Assembly: GCA_016234655.1 (NCBI GenBank)
Contig: JACRAU010000028.1
Span: 1 to 64,000 of the forward strand
Direction: 5' to 3'
Length of the DNA stretch: 64,000 nucleotides
Source of the DNA: Betaproteobacteria bacterium
GTDB lineage: Bacteria; Pseudomonadota; Gammaproteobacteria; Burkholderiales; Thiobacillaceae
The position numbers and the translations under genes are program-made. Positions 27,847-37,700 of the stretch are shown one piece after another; the first letter of the stretch is position 1, and each line of letters opens with the position of its first letter. The notes under the pieces were generated by a model. The model was not told the origin of the DNA. It did not search any database and was given only the letters and a program-made list of their open reading frames with translations.

Positions 27847-28536
27847 TCAGATGATTTGCGAAACCTCGAACACCGCGTCGATGCCTCGGCAGTTCCAGTT
27901 GTATTCCAGGTAGGCCGCGTGCAGGCAGTCGCGCAAGATGCCGGGGCGCAGGGCGGCCAGGCATTCGCCGCCCGGCCTGCGCACGGATGGATAGAGAATG
28001 CCCGGCGCACCCTCGCCGCGCAGTTTCCGGCCGATGCTTTGGGCTTGACCGTAATCGTCCGGGTCGACGATGCGAGGATCGGTTTTAGCGGCTGGCCGCA
28101 GGTCGACCGCCTCGCCCTCGGCCACGACCGTATAGAGCCGCATCTGCAAACGCATGGGCGGCTCGGCGGTGGCACCCATGAACAGGGCCGAGTGGTAGCG
28201 GGTTTCGGCGATGGCGGTCTCCTTTTCCCTGCCGCAATAGAACACGCCGTAGCTGCCGTCGCCGAACCGGCTGCCCTGCGGGTTGAGGTGGGTGAAGGCC
28301 GCCATGATCGGGCCGCTGCCATTGCCATAGAGCCGTTCTTCGGCAGGGACTAGGCTGATGTCGCCCACCTCGTCCCGTATGCGGTCGTTGGTCATGGCTT
28401 CCAAGGCGCAAAGGGCTTCGAAGTCTTCGGGGCCGGCCACCCGGTCGAACAGGTTCACTGCGGGAAATCGGGTGGGGATGACCCGGTGGGCGGGATGCCA
28501 GCTTAGCGCGATGCGCGGATAGCCGCTCAAGCCCAA
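27847..28536 (-). CDS. RES-domain toxin
   Basis: A 229-residue RES-family toxin. RES toxins degrade cellular NAD+ and are inhibited by a partner antitoxin. The family core is visible: an early arginine in AHRVIPTRFP, SRFGDGSYGVFYCG with its conserved tyrosines, KETAIAETRYH with the glutamate, and a late SIGRKLR segment. It overlaps the antitoxin gene by 10 bp, so the pair is translationally coupled, in the usual antitoxin-first order. Confidence 0.9.
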   Translation of the reverse strand: MGLSGYPRIALSWHPAHRVIPTRFPAVNLFDRVAGPEDFEALCALEAMTNDRIRDEVGDISLVPAEERLYGNGSGPIMAAFTHLNPQGSRFGDGSYGVFYCGREKETAIAETRYHSALFMGATAEPPMRLQMRLYTVVAEGEAVDLRPAAKTDPRIVDPDDYGQAQSIGRKLRGEGAPGILYPSVRRPGGECLAALRPGILRDCLHAAYLEYNWNCRGIDAVFEVSQII

Positions 28537-28943
28537 CCTCCGCGCCGGGCGTCGAGGTATTGGCGGACGGCCATGAGGTCGCCGACGTTGCCGCCGAGCA
28601 TGCGGTCGAGCGCGCTCTTGCCGCCGAACAGGGGCGCGGCATTGGGCTTTTTCACCCAGGCATCGGCCGCCGCCGCGTCCGGCAGCAAGATTTGCAGGGC
28701 CTTATAGATGCCGAGCAGATAAGACAGCCGCTCCAAGGTATCGCGCTTGAGCTCAACGCCCTCGGGGGCGGATTTCCATTTAAAGAAGGTGGAACGACCG
28801 GGCGAGCCCAGCAGCAGCATCTGCTCTTCCCCCGTCAGGCCCCAAGCCTGGGCGATATTGAAGAAGGCGCGCAGGCCGGCGGCGGATATGGCCCGGTTGC
28901 CGGGTGGGACATGGGATTGTGCGACGGGCTGTGCATTAATCAT
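28527..28943 (-). CDS. Xre/MbcA/ParS-type antitoxin
   Basis: A 138-residue antitoxin with an N-terminal Xre-like helix-turn-helix (LRAFFNIAQAWGLTGEEQML through RSTFFKWK) and a C-terminal MbcA/ParS toxin-binding domain (KPNAAPLFGGKSALDRML, then DLMAVRQYLDARRGG). It pairs with the RES toxin that follows. Antitoxins of this type repress their own promoter, and two palindromes lie directly upstream, one in the promoter spacer. Confidence 0.9.
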   Translation of the reverse strand: MINAQPVAQSHVPPGNRAISAAGLRAFFNIAQAWGLTGEEQMLLLGSPGRSTFFKWKSAPEGVELKRDTLERLSYLLGIYKALQILLPDAAAADAWVKKPNAAPLFGGKSALDRMLGGNVGDLMAVRQYLDARRGGWA

Positions 28944-28975
28944 GGCGGAATCCCTCGATGAGGCGTGACAAGGCT

Positions 28976-29025
28976 AATTTAGTCCATAAATGGACTATTT
29001 GCAATATTATGTCCACATCTGGACA
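28976..29025 (-). promoter_or_regulatory. Promoter with two operators for the RES-Xre operon
   Basis: On the minus strand TTGCAA (28999-29004) and TAAATT (28976-28981) form a promoter with a 17-bp spacer. Operator 1, AGTCCAT-AA-ATGGACT (28981-28996), fills that spacer; operator 2, TGTCCA-CATC-TGGACA (29010-29025), lies just upstream. Both share TCCA-N4-TGGA. The block lies inside the last codons of the methyltransferase gene. Autoregulation by the Xre protein is the obvious inference. Confidence 0.7.
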
Positions 29026-30202
29026 GGCGTCGCGCCGAGATAAACAAATTCCTCGGCGTCAGCCCCCGCCCGCAAAACTCCGCCAGCCGCACCCGATACC
29101 CCGCCCGCTCAAGATATAGCACCCGATCCAAGGCGAGCCACACCTCCAGCGGCCGGCGGAAGACGTGACGGACCAGCGACAGCCGCATGACCTCGCGCTG
29201 GCGTTGCCCACCGAATGCTTCGAGCGCGGGCCAGTCGTATTGCGCCGGCACCTCGACGCCTTCGCGCTCGGCCAGCCGGCGACACCACGCCTCGAAGCCC
29301 AAAGACAGCCAACTCGACGGCACCGGCTTGAAGGTGCGCGCGCTCGGCACGCCGGCCAGTTCCTCGCGCAGTTTCACGAAGGCGAGTTTCCAGGCCATGG
29401 CCCGGTCGCGCAGCCGTCTGTCCCTTGCGCCGGCGGTGGCGGTGTCGGTGACCGGCAGGTGCAGTTCGTCGCGCGTGAGTTGCAATACGCCTTCCGGGTT
29501 GAGCGGCCGGTACACGGCGTCCAAGCTGCGGTAATAGCAGCAGGGCGACAGATCGAGCGCCGCCGCATGTTGGGCCACCGCGCCGCGCAACAAGGCAAGA
29601 TGCAGGTCGCCACAGGCGTGCAGCGCCACGGCGTGGCGGCCGGCGAGATGCCTGGCCGAATGCGGCTCAAGTGCATCGGCGCGGACGAAGTGCTGATCGA
29701 CGTGGGCGCGCTCGGCCAGGAGTTCGCCTTCGCGGCATAGCGTCGCGTCGAAGTCCAGGCTCAGCACCGGTTGTTGCGAACGCACGGCGAGCAGGCGGCC
29801 GAGATGGCCCTTGCCGGCGCACCACTCGGTGATGGGGCTATCGATCTCGTCCACCGCCTCGGCGAAGGCCTCGGCCTGGGCCTGTTTGCGACCGGGCATG
29901 CCCCAGGCGAGGCGACCGTTCACGCTGTCGGCATCGGCGGACCGTTCGAGCCGCGGCAGTTCGATCAAGGCTTGCAGCGCGCGCAGCTCGGGCACGAACT
30001 CGCCGGCCCATTCGATCAAGCCGGGGTTGTCGGCATTGAGGCGTTCGACCTCGGCATCGCTTAGTTGCAGCGCCTGCCCGGCCCACTCGGGATAACGTGC
30101 GCACCATGCCGGCCGCGAGATATGGAACGGCGCCGGCCGCCACAAGGCTTCGTGGCGGTTCAATATATCTTGTAGCGCGAGATAGCGGGCGAGGTGATCC
30201 AT
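28979..30202 (-). CDS. SAM-dependent methyltransferase (Methyltransf_32/METTL25-like)
   Basis: A 407-residue protein whose centre is a class I methyltransferase: the SAM-binding motif ITEWCAGKGHLGRLLA near residue 125, an acidic strand-2 end (LSLDFDATL), HACGDLHLALLRG and LSPCCYYRSL. These Cys-rich blocks match the Methyltransf_32 family. The target, RNA or protein, is not known to me. Its 3' end contains the operators of the RES-Xre operon. It lies 45 bp downstream of the last antiporter-like gene of the DAB cluster and may simply be read through from it. Confidence 0.8.
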   Translation of the reverse strand: MDHLARYLALQDILNRHEALWRPAPFHISRPAWCARYPEWAGQALQLSDAEVERLNADNPGLIEWAGEFVPELRALQALIELPRLERSADADSVNGRLAWGMPGRKQAQAEAFAEAVDEIDSPITEWCAGKGHLGRLLAVRSQQPVLSLDFDATLCREGELLAERAHVDQHFVRADALEPHSARHLAGRHAVALHACGDLHLALLRGAVAQHAAALDLSPCCYYRSLDAVYRPLNPEGVLQLTRDELHLPVTDTATAGARDRRLRDRAMAWKLAFVKLREELAGVPSARTFKPVPSSWLSLGFEAWCRRLAEREGVEVPAQYDWPALEAFGGQRQREVMRLSLVRHVFRRPLEVWLALDRVLYLERAGYRVRLAEFCGRGLTPRNLFISARRLSRCGHNIANSPFMD

Positions 30203-30247
30203 GGCCGGATTGTCGGGGCAATGCGGCGGGTTTGAAAGCGCGGCGGC

Positions 30248-31717
30248 TCAGCCCAGACGGGCAAGCCAGAGGCCGGCGGCGGGGCGGATCAGGTCGAGTA
30301 CCAGGGCGGGGAAGAAGCCGATGGCCAGCACCAAGCCGGCGAGCACGACGACCAAGGCCAGCTCGCGCGGGCGCAGGTCGGCGGCCGAGGCGACGGCCGG
30401 GTTGTCGATGGGGCCGAGAAAGGCGCGGCGGTAGATGACCAGGAAGTAGCCGGCGGTCAGCACCATGCCGAACAGCGCGGCCAGACCGGCGCCGGTGTGG
30501 GTCTGCAAGGCGGCGATGAAGATCAGCAGCTCGGCCGGGAAGCCGTTCGTACCCGGCACGCCCATGCCGGCCAGGCCGAACAGCAGGAAGAAGCTGGCGA
30601 GCAGGGGCATGGACCGCGCCGCGCCGCCGAGCGAAACGACATCGGTCGAGCCGATGCGATGTTGCAGGAAGCCGGCCAACAGGAAGAGGCCGCCGGCGAC
30701 GACGGTGAAGTTGAGCAATTGCAGCACCGCGCCTTGCAGGCCTTGCAGACTGAAGGCGGCAATGCCGAGCAGCACCAGGCCGACGTGCGACAGGCTGGCA
30801 TAGGCCAGCATCGCGCGCAGATTGGTCTGCGCCATGGCGAGCAGCGCGCCGTAGAGCACGCCGATCACGCCCAGGCCGGTCAGCAGCCAGTGCAGCTCCT
30901 GCGCGGCGACCGGCGCCAGCGGCACGGCAAAACGGATCAGGCCGTAAGCGCCCAGCTTCAAGCCGGTCAGCAAGGCGACCACGGCGACCGGGCCTTCCAT
31001 CGCCAGCAGCGGCAGCCAGCTATGCAGCGGAAACACCGGCACCTTCACGGCGAAGCCGAGCAGCAGCAACACGAACACCAATCTCTGCGTGTCGTGCGGC
31101 AACTGGCCGGCGAGCAGGGTCGGCAGGTCGAAGGCGGCCACGCCGGTGAGCGCCGCTTGGCCGAAGATCAGGGTGAGGAAACCGAACAGCAGCGGCACGC
31201 CGCCGGCCAGCATGACCAGGGTGTATTTGGTCGCGGCATAGCGGCGGTTGGGGCCGATGCCCCACAGGCTGACCAGGAAGTAGAACGGCACCAGCGACAG
31301 CTCCCAGAACAGGAAGAACAGCACCACGTCGAGCGCGCAGAAGATGCCGAGCGTGGCGGCCGCTTGCAGCAGGATCAGGCTGTAGTAAAGCTGGCGCAAT
31401 TGACGCACGCTGTTCCACGACGCGACCACGACGCCGACGAACAACAAGGCGGTGAACGGCAGGAACAGCACCGAGATGCCGTCGACGCCGACCAGGTAGT
31501 TCACTCGCAGGGTCGGAATCCAGGCCATGCGCTCGATCAACTGGAAGCCGGGGTCGGCCGGGTCGAACGCGGCCAGCGCCAACAGGCTGATGCCCAGGCC
31601 CGTCAGCGTGGTGGCCAGCGCCACCGCGCGGGCGAGTTCGGCGCGCGGCATCAGCCAGATCAGACCGGCGCCGATGGGGAAGGTGAGCAGTAGTAGGCTG
31701 AGCAGCGAGAGTTCCAT
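30248..31717 (-). CDS. NuoM-like proton-conducting membrane subunit (DAB cluster, third extra subunit)
   Basis: A 489-residue, about 14-helix antiporter-like subunit of the complex I NuoL/M/N superfamily. The TM5 glutamate (LFFLFWELSLVP) and TM7 lysine (LGFAVKVPVFPLHSWLP) are kept, but the usual HxEAP loop is altered (LLAMEGPVAVV). Such subunits move protons across the membrane. Its ATG overlaps the stop of the upstream subunit (TGATG). It has no other complex I genes beside it and sits in the DabA/DabB operon, so it probably serves Ci uptake or its energisation; that is inference. Confidence 0.85.
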   Translation of the reverse strand: MELSLLSLLLLTFPIGAGLIWLMPRAELARAVALATTLTGLGISLLALAAFDPADPGFQLIERMAWIPTLRVNYLVGVDGISVLFLPFTALLFVGVVVASWNSVRQLRQLYYSLILLQAAATLGIFCALDVVLFFLFWELSLVPFYFLVSLWGIGPNRRYAATKYTLVMLAGGVPLLFGFLTLIFGQAALTGVAAFDLPTLLAGQLPHDTQRLVFVLLLLGFAVKVPVFPLHSWLPLLAMEGPVAVVALLTGLKLGAYGLIRFAVPLAPVAAQELHWLLTGLGVIGVLYGALLAMAQTNLRAMLAYASLSHVGLVLLGIAAFSLQGLQGAVLQLLNFTVVAGGLFLLAGFLQHRIGSTDVVSLGGAARSMPLLASFFLLFGLAGMGVPGTNGFPAELLIFIAALQTHTGAGLAALFGMVLTAGYFLVIYRRAFLGPIDNPAVASAADLRPRELALVVVLAGLVLAIGFFPALVLDLIRPAAGLWLARLG

Positions 31718-33237
31718 CAATGTCCAAACCTCAGGCTCAGGGCGTTCATCGGCGCGGTGACCAGGTCGAGCCACGGCGTCATGTAGAAGCCGGTGGCCAA
31801 CAGCACCGTGACCACGATGCCGGCGACCAGATATTCCATGCGGCTGGTCGGCTCGATCTCGCCATGGCCGGGCACGCCGGCCGGCAATTCGTCGCGCGGC
31901 GCCAGGAAGGCGCGCTGGAAGGCCCACAACAGGAAGCCGGCGGCCACCACGTTGCCCAGCGCCGCCGCCACGGTGACCAAGGCGCCCAGGCGGTTGATGG
32001 CGCCTTCCAATACCAAGTGGGCGGCATCGAAACCGGGCGTGCCCGGCATGCCGACGATGGCGAAGCCGCCGACCAGGAAGGCGATGCCGATGAACGGGAT
32101 GCGGTCGAACAGGCCGCCCAATGCGGTGAGGTCGCTGGTGCGGGTGCGGCGATAGACGAAGCCGATCATGAACAGCATGGTGGTCGTGGCCAGGCCGAAG
32201 TTGATCGCGAGCAGCGCGGCGCCCTGCAAGGCGGCGTGGTCCAGGCTGAAGATGCCGATCACCAACAGGCTGGAATGGCTGATCACGGCGAAGGCCATCA
32301 GCCGGCGCAGGTTGCTCTGCTGGAAGGCGATCAGCGCGGCATAGAACACGCCGGCCACGGCGAAGGCGACGACGACGCGCTGCCATTCCAGCGCGGCCTC
32401 GGGCACGATGGGCAGCACGAAGCGCAGCAGACCGTAGATGCCGACCTTGATGCCGAGCAGCAGGCTGGGCGCGATGGCGATGTTGCCGTGCCGGGCCACC
32501 ACCGGCAGCCAACCGTGCATCGGGAACAGCGGCGTGCGCACCGCCATGCCGTAGAACAACAGGAAGAACACCAGGGTGCGCAATTGCTCGACCACCGGAT
32601 GGGCGGAGAGATCGAGCAGATCGAAGCTGAAGCCCCGGCCGGTGGTATAGCCGTGGCTCCAGCCCAAGACCAACACGCCGGCCAGCAAGAGCAGCAGGCC
32701 GGTGCCCTGGAATTGGTAATAGCGGACCATGGCCAGGCCCTTCTCGGCGCCCGAGGCCCAGCGCCAGAGCAGATAGCCGACCAGGCCGATCTCGACCGCC
32801 GAGGCCAGCACGAACCAGAGCAGGTTCAGGCTGACCAGCATGGACGCGAGCATGCCCTCGACCGCCAGCACCACCGCGAGCAGGCGGCCGGGGTCGGCCA
32901 AGCCGCGCACCAGGCCGTAGAGGCTGATCAGCACGGTGATCAAGGCGGTGATCAGCAGGAACAGCACGGTCAGGCCGTCGGCCCCGGCGTGATAGGCGAA
33001 GGGGCCGATTAAGTCGTTGTACTCGGCGAACTGCAACACCGCCGAGCGGGCGTCGATCTCGGTGTACAGCAACACCACCAGGGCCAATTCGGCCACGGCG
33101 ATCAAGCGGCCGAGCGGCACCGTCAGCGGGTGTTCGCGCAACCAGAGCAGCGCCCAGGTACCCAGCAGCGGCAACAGCTGGATCAGGCCCAGCAGCGGGA
33201 ATTGCAGGGCGTGGTTGAACCAGTAGATTTCGCTCAT
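31717..33237 (-). CDS. NuoM/NuoN-like proton-conducting membrane subunit, diverged (DAB cluster)
   Basis: A 506-residue polytopic protein of the same antiporter-like superfamily but diverged. The TM7 lysine expected before the conserved PLFPMHGWLP loop is arginine (GMAVRTPLFPMHGWLP), and the following HxEAP loop reads ARHGNIAIAPS. A glutamate remains in the TM5 region (ASAVEIGL) and a lysine in TM8 (LGIKVGIYG). The start MSEIYW lies 8 bp beyond the dabB stop. With its two companions it gives the DAB operon far more membrane subunits than the minimal dabAB pair. Confidence 0.8.
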   Translation of the reverse strand: MSEIYWFNHALQFPLLGLIQLLPLLGTWALLWLREHPLTVPLGRLIAVAELALVVLLYTEIDARSAVLQFAEYNDLIGPFAYHAGADGLTVLFLLITALITVLISLYGLVRGLADPGRLLAVVLAVEGMLASMLVSLNLLWFVLASAVEIGLVGYLLWRWASGAEKGLAMVRYYQFQGTGLLLLLAGVLVLGWSHGYTTGRGFSFDLLDLSAHPVVEQLRTLVFFLLFYGMAVRTPLFPMHGWLPVVARHGNIAIAPSLLLGIKVGIYGLLRFVLPIVPEAALEWQRVVVAFAVAGVFYAALIAFQQSNLRRLMAFAVISHSSLLVIGIFSLDHAALQGAALLAINFGLATTTMLFMIGFVYRRTRTSDLTALGGLFDRIPFIGIAFLVGGFAIVGMPGTPGFDAAHLVLEGAINRLGALVTVAAALGNVVAAGFLLWAFQRAFLAPRDELPAGVPGHGEIEPTSRMEYLVAGIVVTVLLATGFYMTPWLDLVTAPMNALSLRFGH

Positions 33238-33245
33238 CGTCGCGC

Positions 33246-34793
33246 TCACAAGATCACCACCAGCGTCGCCATGATCAGCAACAACAGATAACGCGGCCGC
33301 TCCAGCAGGCTCTCCACCGCGACCAGCCACTGGCCCACCTGGCGCAGCAGCCAGGCCATGCGGCCGCCGCCGGCCTGCAACACCAGATGCCGCTCGAAGT
33401 GATCGAGCCGGTCGGCCACCCGCTCCAGCAGCTTGCCGGCCGCGCCGTGCCCGTACACCACCGCTTGCGCGCCCTGGTGCCGGGCCTGTTCGACCCGGTC
33501 GAGCAGCGCGGCGGCCTTGGCCTTCTCCGGCAGGCCGACCAGGCGGCTGACCACCTGTTCGTCGATCACCCGCATGTCCTGCGCCAACTCGCGCGTCGGC
33601 CGCACCAGCAGGCGCTCGGCCAGAGGCTCCAGCCAGAAGCGTTGCAAGGCGGCGGTGTACAGCCATTGCCTATGCGCCAGTAACGAAGGCACCGGCCGGG
33701 CCGCGCCGCCGATCAAATGCATATAGGACGGCGAGGCGAGGAATTGATAAGAACGGAACGCGGCATGCAGCGCCAGATGCCAGGCCGCCAGTTCGAACCA
33801 ACCGAGGCCGCAGGCGACGAACATCAGACCGACCTGGGTGGTGGTGGCGAAGATCAAGGCGGACTTCACGTCGGTCTGGGTCAGGCCGACGAAATAACCG
33901 TACAGCGCGGTCGACCCGCCCAGCACGACCAGCAGGCCCATCAGCGCCGGCGAATGCTCGATAAGCGGCGCCAGGCGCAACAAGAGATAGACGCCGGCAT
34001 GCACCATCAGCGCGCCGTAGAAGATCGCCGACGACGGCGTCGGGCCTTCGAGCGCACGCGCGATCCACGGTGCGAACGGCACCTGGGCCGACTTGGCCAG
34101 CGCGGCGACGACGAAGCCGATGCCGAGCAAGGCCGCGGCCAGGGTGGTGAACGGCTGGCTCCGTTCCGATAGCACCGACCACTCCAGGCTGCCCAGCCAG
34201 GCATAGGCCAGCGCGATGCCGAGCACGAAGCCGGCATCGCCGATGCGGTTGGTCACCAAGGCGCGCAGGGCGTTGCCGCTGGCGGTGGGCCGGTCGTAGG
34301 CATAGCCGATCAAGAGATAGGAGCTGACGCCGGCCAGCTCCCAGCCGACGAAGCTGAAGGCCATGTTGCCGGCCAGCACGATGAGCTGCATGCCGCCGGC
34401 GAACAGGCACATCGCGATGAAGAAGCGATGGAAGCCGGCCTCGCGATGCAGATAATTGACCGAAAAGCGCAGGGTCAGGAACGCGATCAGCGCGACCAGC
34501 GTGCCGATGCCCAGGGCCAGGGCGTCGACCATGAAGCTGGCGCCGACCTCGAAGCCGCCGCTGACCAGCCAGTAGCCGAGTTGCACCGAACCCGGCGTGC
34601 CGCCGGCCAGGGCGGCGAGGTCGAGACCGAGCACGATCAGCAAGGCGAGCGCCGCCGGCCACACGGCCAGGCGCGCGGTCCACGGCTCGCCCGTCTCGTC
34701 TTGCGCGATGCCGGCCAGGTGCAACAGGGCGATCAGGCCGGCCGCCAGCAAGGGCAGCAGCGGCACCAAGGCGATCAGATCGAAGCCGCTCAT
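33246..34793 (-). CDS. dabB: DabB-like NuoL-family subunit of a DAB inorganic carbon system
   Basis: A 515-residue NuoL-type membrane protein with a TM5 glutamate (SFVGWELAGVSSYLLIGYAY), a TM7 lysine (ALAKSAQVPFAPWIARALEG) and the PTPSSAIFYGALMVHAGVYLL loop. In DAB systems DabB is the cation-conducting partner of DabA and the pair converts CO2 to bicarbonate in an energy-dependent way. The ATG overlaps the dabA stop as ATGA, so the two are translationally coupled. Its C-terminal 110 residues are hydrophilic and helical before a final membrane helix. Confidence 0.88.
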   Translation of the reverse strand: MSGFDLIALVPLLPLLAAGLIALLHLAGIAQDETGEPWTARLAVWPAALALLIVLGLDLAALAGGTPGSVQLGYWLVSGGFEVGASFMVDALALGIGTLVALIAFLTLRFSVNYLHREAGFHRFFIAMCLFAGGMQLIVLAGNMAFSFVGWELAGVSSYLLIGYAYDRPTASGNALRALVTNRIGDAGFVLGIALAYAWLGSLEWSVLSERSQPFTTLAAALLGIGFVVAALAKSAQVPFAPWIARALEGPTPSSAIFYGALMVHAGVYLLLRLAPLIEHSPALMGLLVVLGGSTALYGYFVGLTQTDVKSALIFATTTQVGLMFVACGLGWFELAAWHLALHAAFRSYQFLASPSYMHLIGGAARPVPSLLAHRQWLYTAALQRFWLEPLAERLLVRPTRELAQDMRVIDEQVVSRLVGLPEKAKAAALLDRVEQARHQGAQAVVYGHGAAGKLLERVADRLDHFERHLVLQAGGGRMAWLLRQVGQWLVAVESLLERPRYLLLLIMATLVVIL

Positions 34794-37700
34794 CGCACCG
34801 CCTCCTCGACCACGCTGTCGATCAGCACCGGCGTCAGCGGATCGCGCTGGCCCATGAACCAATCGGCCGAACGCGCCACCTTGGGCAGGTCGGCCTGGCC
34901 CGACCAAAGTTGCCAGCCCTGGGGCGTGAACAAGTGGATGGCCCCGGTCTCCGGATGCTTGGCCGCCAGTTGCACCCAGCCGTTGCCGACTAGTTCCTGC
35001 AACGGCGGCTGGCGCCGGTAGATCGCGGTCAGCACCTCGATGCCGTGCTCGACCACGATCAACAGCCGCATCGCCTCGTGGATCTCGATCATCTGCCGGG
35101 GCAGGCCGGTGCGCAGGTCGGAGGCGGCGCCTTCCATCACGCCGAACAGGCCGGTCACATTGTGGACGATCTTGGTGCCGCAACCGTAACGCTCGTTGTT
35201 CACGGTGGAGAAGTAATACTCCAGGCTGATGCCGGCGCCGACCGGGCCGGCCGCGAGCAGGATCGCCTCCAGGATTTTGCCTTCGGCATCCTGGCTCGGG
35301 TCGTAGGAGATCAGGAAGGCGCGGCGGTCGAAGAAGGCGCCCCGGCTCATGGCACGGCGGCCGATGAAGGCGGCGGCGTTGGTGGCATGGCCCAGTTCGG
35401 GCCGAGCCTGGGAGAAATCGAAGGCGCGGTCGGCCACGTGACGCCAAGCGCGCTCGGCCGCGATCTTGCTCGGGGCCGAGGCGAAGCGGCGGCAGCGTTC
35501 TTGCGCGTGCAGTTTGCCGGCCTCGGCCAGCAAGGCCTTCAACTCGCCGAAACGGTTCTGCATCACCGGCGGCACCAGTGCCTCGTCGTACCACGCGATC
35601 TCGTCGTCGCAGGTGTTGTGCTCGGCACCGACGAACCAAGTGTCGTTCGGGATGAAGATGCCCTGCTCGGCCAAGAGGCCGCGCACTTCCAGGCGATTGG
35701 CCATGGCGGCGAACACGCGCGCGTTCGGCCCGCCGTGGCGGCCGGAGCAAGCGCCGCAATCGTAGGCCGACAGATGCGGGTTGTTCTGGCTGTGCGAGCC
35801 GTGGCCGAACAGCACGACGAAGGAGGCGAAGTTGGCGGTCAGGCCGATGGTGCGCAGGAAGCCGGCCACGCGCTCGGCCTGCTCGACATCGGTAAAGCCC
35901 AGGCGCGGCATGGCCGGCGTGGCCGGGGCGCTGTCGGCCGGCGCATTGATCGCCACCCGGGTCGGCACGCCGAGGTCGAACTGCTCGCGCAAGCGCTGCA
36001 CCCACTTGCCCAGCCGCGCGGGCAGCAAGACCTTGCCGACCAAGACCGGCAAGGCGACCGGCGCGGCCACGGTGGCGATCAGCGTGGCGCCGAGCAGGCC
36101 GCGCCGGCTGCCCTGGTGCAGCGCCTCCTTGAATCTGAGCCGCCGCGCGCGGCGCTTGACGTGCTCGGCATGCAAATCGTTCGCCCCGGCCTCGGCCAGC
36201 TCATGGACTTCATGCGCGGGCGTGACCACCACCGGGCAGAGCGGCGTGACGGTCGCGTCGTCGAGCCCGCGCCAGTTGATGGCGACGCCGAAGAAGCCGG
36301 CGGCGCCGAAGGTCTCGACCGCCGGGTTCAGTTCCTCGACGTGACGGCGCATGCCTTCCTCCTGGACCTCCATGCAGAACACCATTTGGGCATAGGGCCG
36401 CCGGCTCCAACGGCCGGGGCTGCGGCCGTGGTTGGCGGCCAGGGCGCCGAATATCTGCTCGCGGTAATGGCGCTCGTAGGCATTGAGCCAGAGGTAGCCG
36501 GTGCGCGCTTCGTCCAAGTCCTGCACGCAGGCCAGCAGGCGCTCGGCCCCGGCCCGGCCCATGCGTTCGATCTCGGGCGCCGCCAAGCCCAGATGCTGGG
36601 CCAGGCGGAACAAGGGCCAGGCCGTGCGGCAGGGCGAGGCGCCCTCCGGCCGCTCGACCGGCGCGTTCTGGCGCCAAGCCCAGATCAACTGCGCGGCCCC
36701 GTACCAATCGGCATCGTCCTCTTCGTCGTCGCTACGAGTGGCTTGGCGCACCAATTGATGGCCTAGGTTCTCCAAGTATTCCGGTAGGCGACTGTGGTAC
36801 AAGGCATTGCGTACCAGCAACTCGGCCGGGTGCCGGCGGAAATACCAGCGCAGCACCGGCAGGCTGGTCTCGATGCGCCAATGCTGGCGGCACAGGCGTT
36901 GGGCGAACAGGCGCTCCAGCGCCAAGCGCACCGCGAGGTAATCGAGCATGTCGACCGGAATGCCGCCGGCCGGCGCGTAGTTCGGGTGCTGGTGACGCCA
37001 GAGGAACATGCCGGACCAGCCGGGCAATTCCTGCGCAAGTTTTTCCAGATAGCCGGCCCAGCGCGCTTCGTCCAGGCCGAGCAATTGCAGCTCCTGGATC
37101 AAGGCGTCGAGCGGGTCGTCCGGCAGGCGCTCCAACTGTTGGCGCCATTCGGTCAGGTCGTTCAAGGACCAACCGAGGTCCTCGTGCGCGCTGGTGCGCC
37201 AAGCCGTGTAAAGGCCCAGGCCGCGCGCCGGGTTGTGCCAGGCGGCCATGCCCTGGTCGAGATGCGCGCCCAGGTGGCGCAGCAGATACGGGCGCACCTC
37301 GTCCAATATGTCGCGGCCGGTCAAGGCCAGCAACAGGCCGCGCAAGGTCCAATCGCCGCCGACCCGGTCGAGAAACTGGCCGAGCAATTGCGCCGACTCG
37401 CGCTTGAGCATGCGCGCGGTCCAGGATTCGTCGGCCTCGGCCGCGATCTCGGCCGGCACGTTGGCGTGCAAGGCCTGTATCCGCTCGCCGCCCGGCTCCA
37501 TCAATTCCTCGGGATGCAACATCGCATGCTCGATGCCCAAGACCGCCAGGCAGGCCGCCCACAATTCGGCCAAGGCTTGCCTTTCGTCAATCGGTTTGGG
37601 CGCGCGCAGCGCATCGTTCGCCCCCTCTCCCGCAAGCGGAAGAGGGTTGGGGAGAGGGCCATCGCCCGCCGCGGCCAGCAGGCGCAGCCGCTTGACCGCG

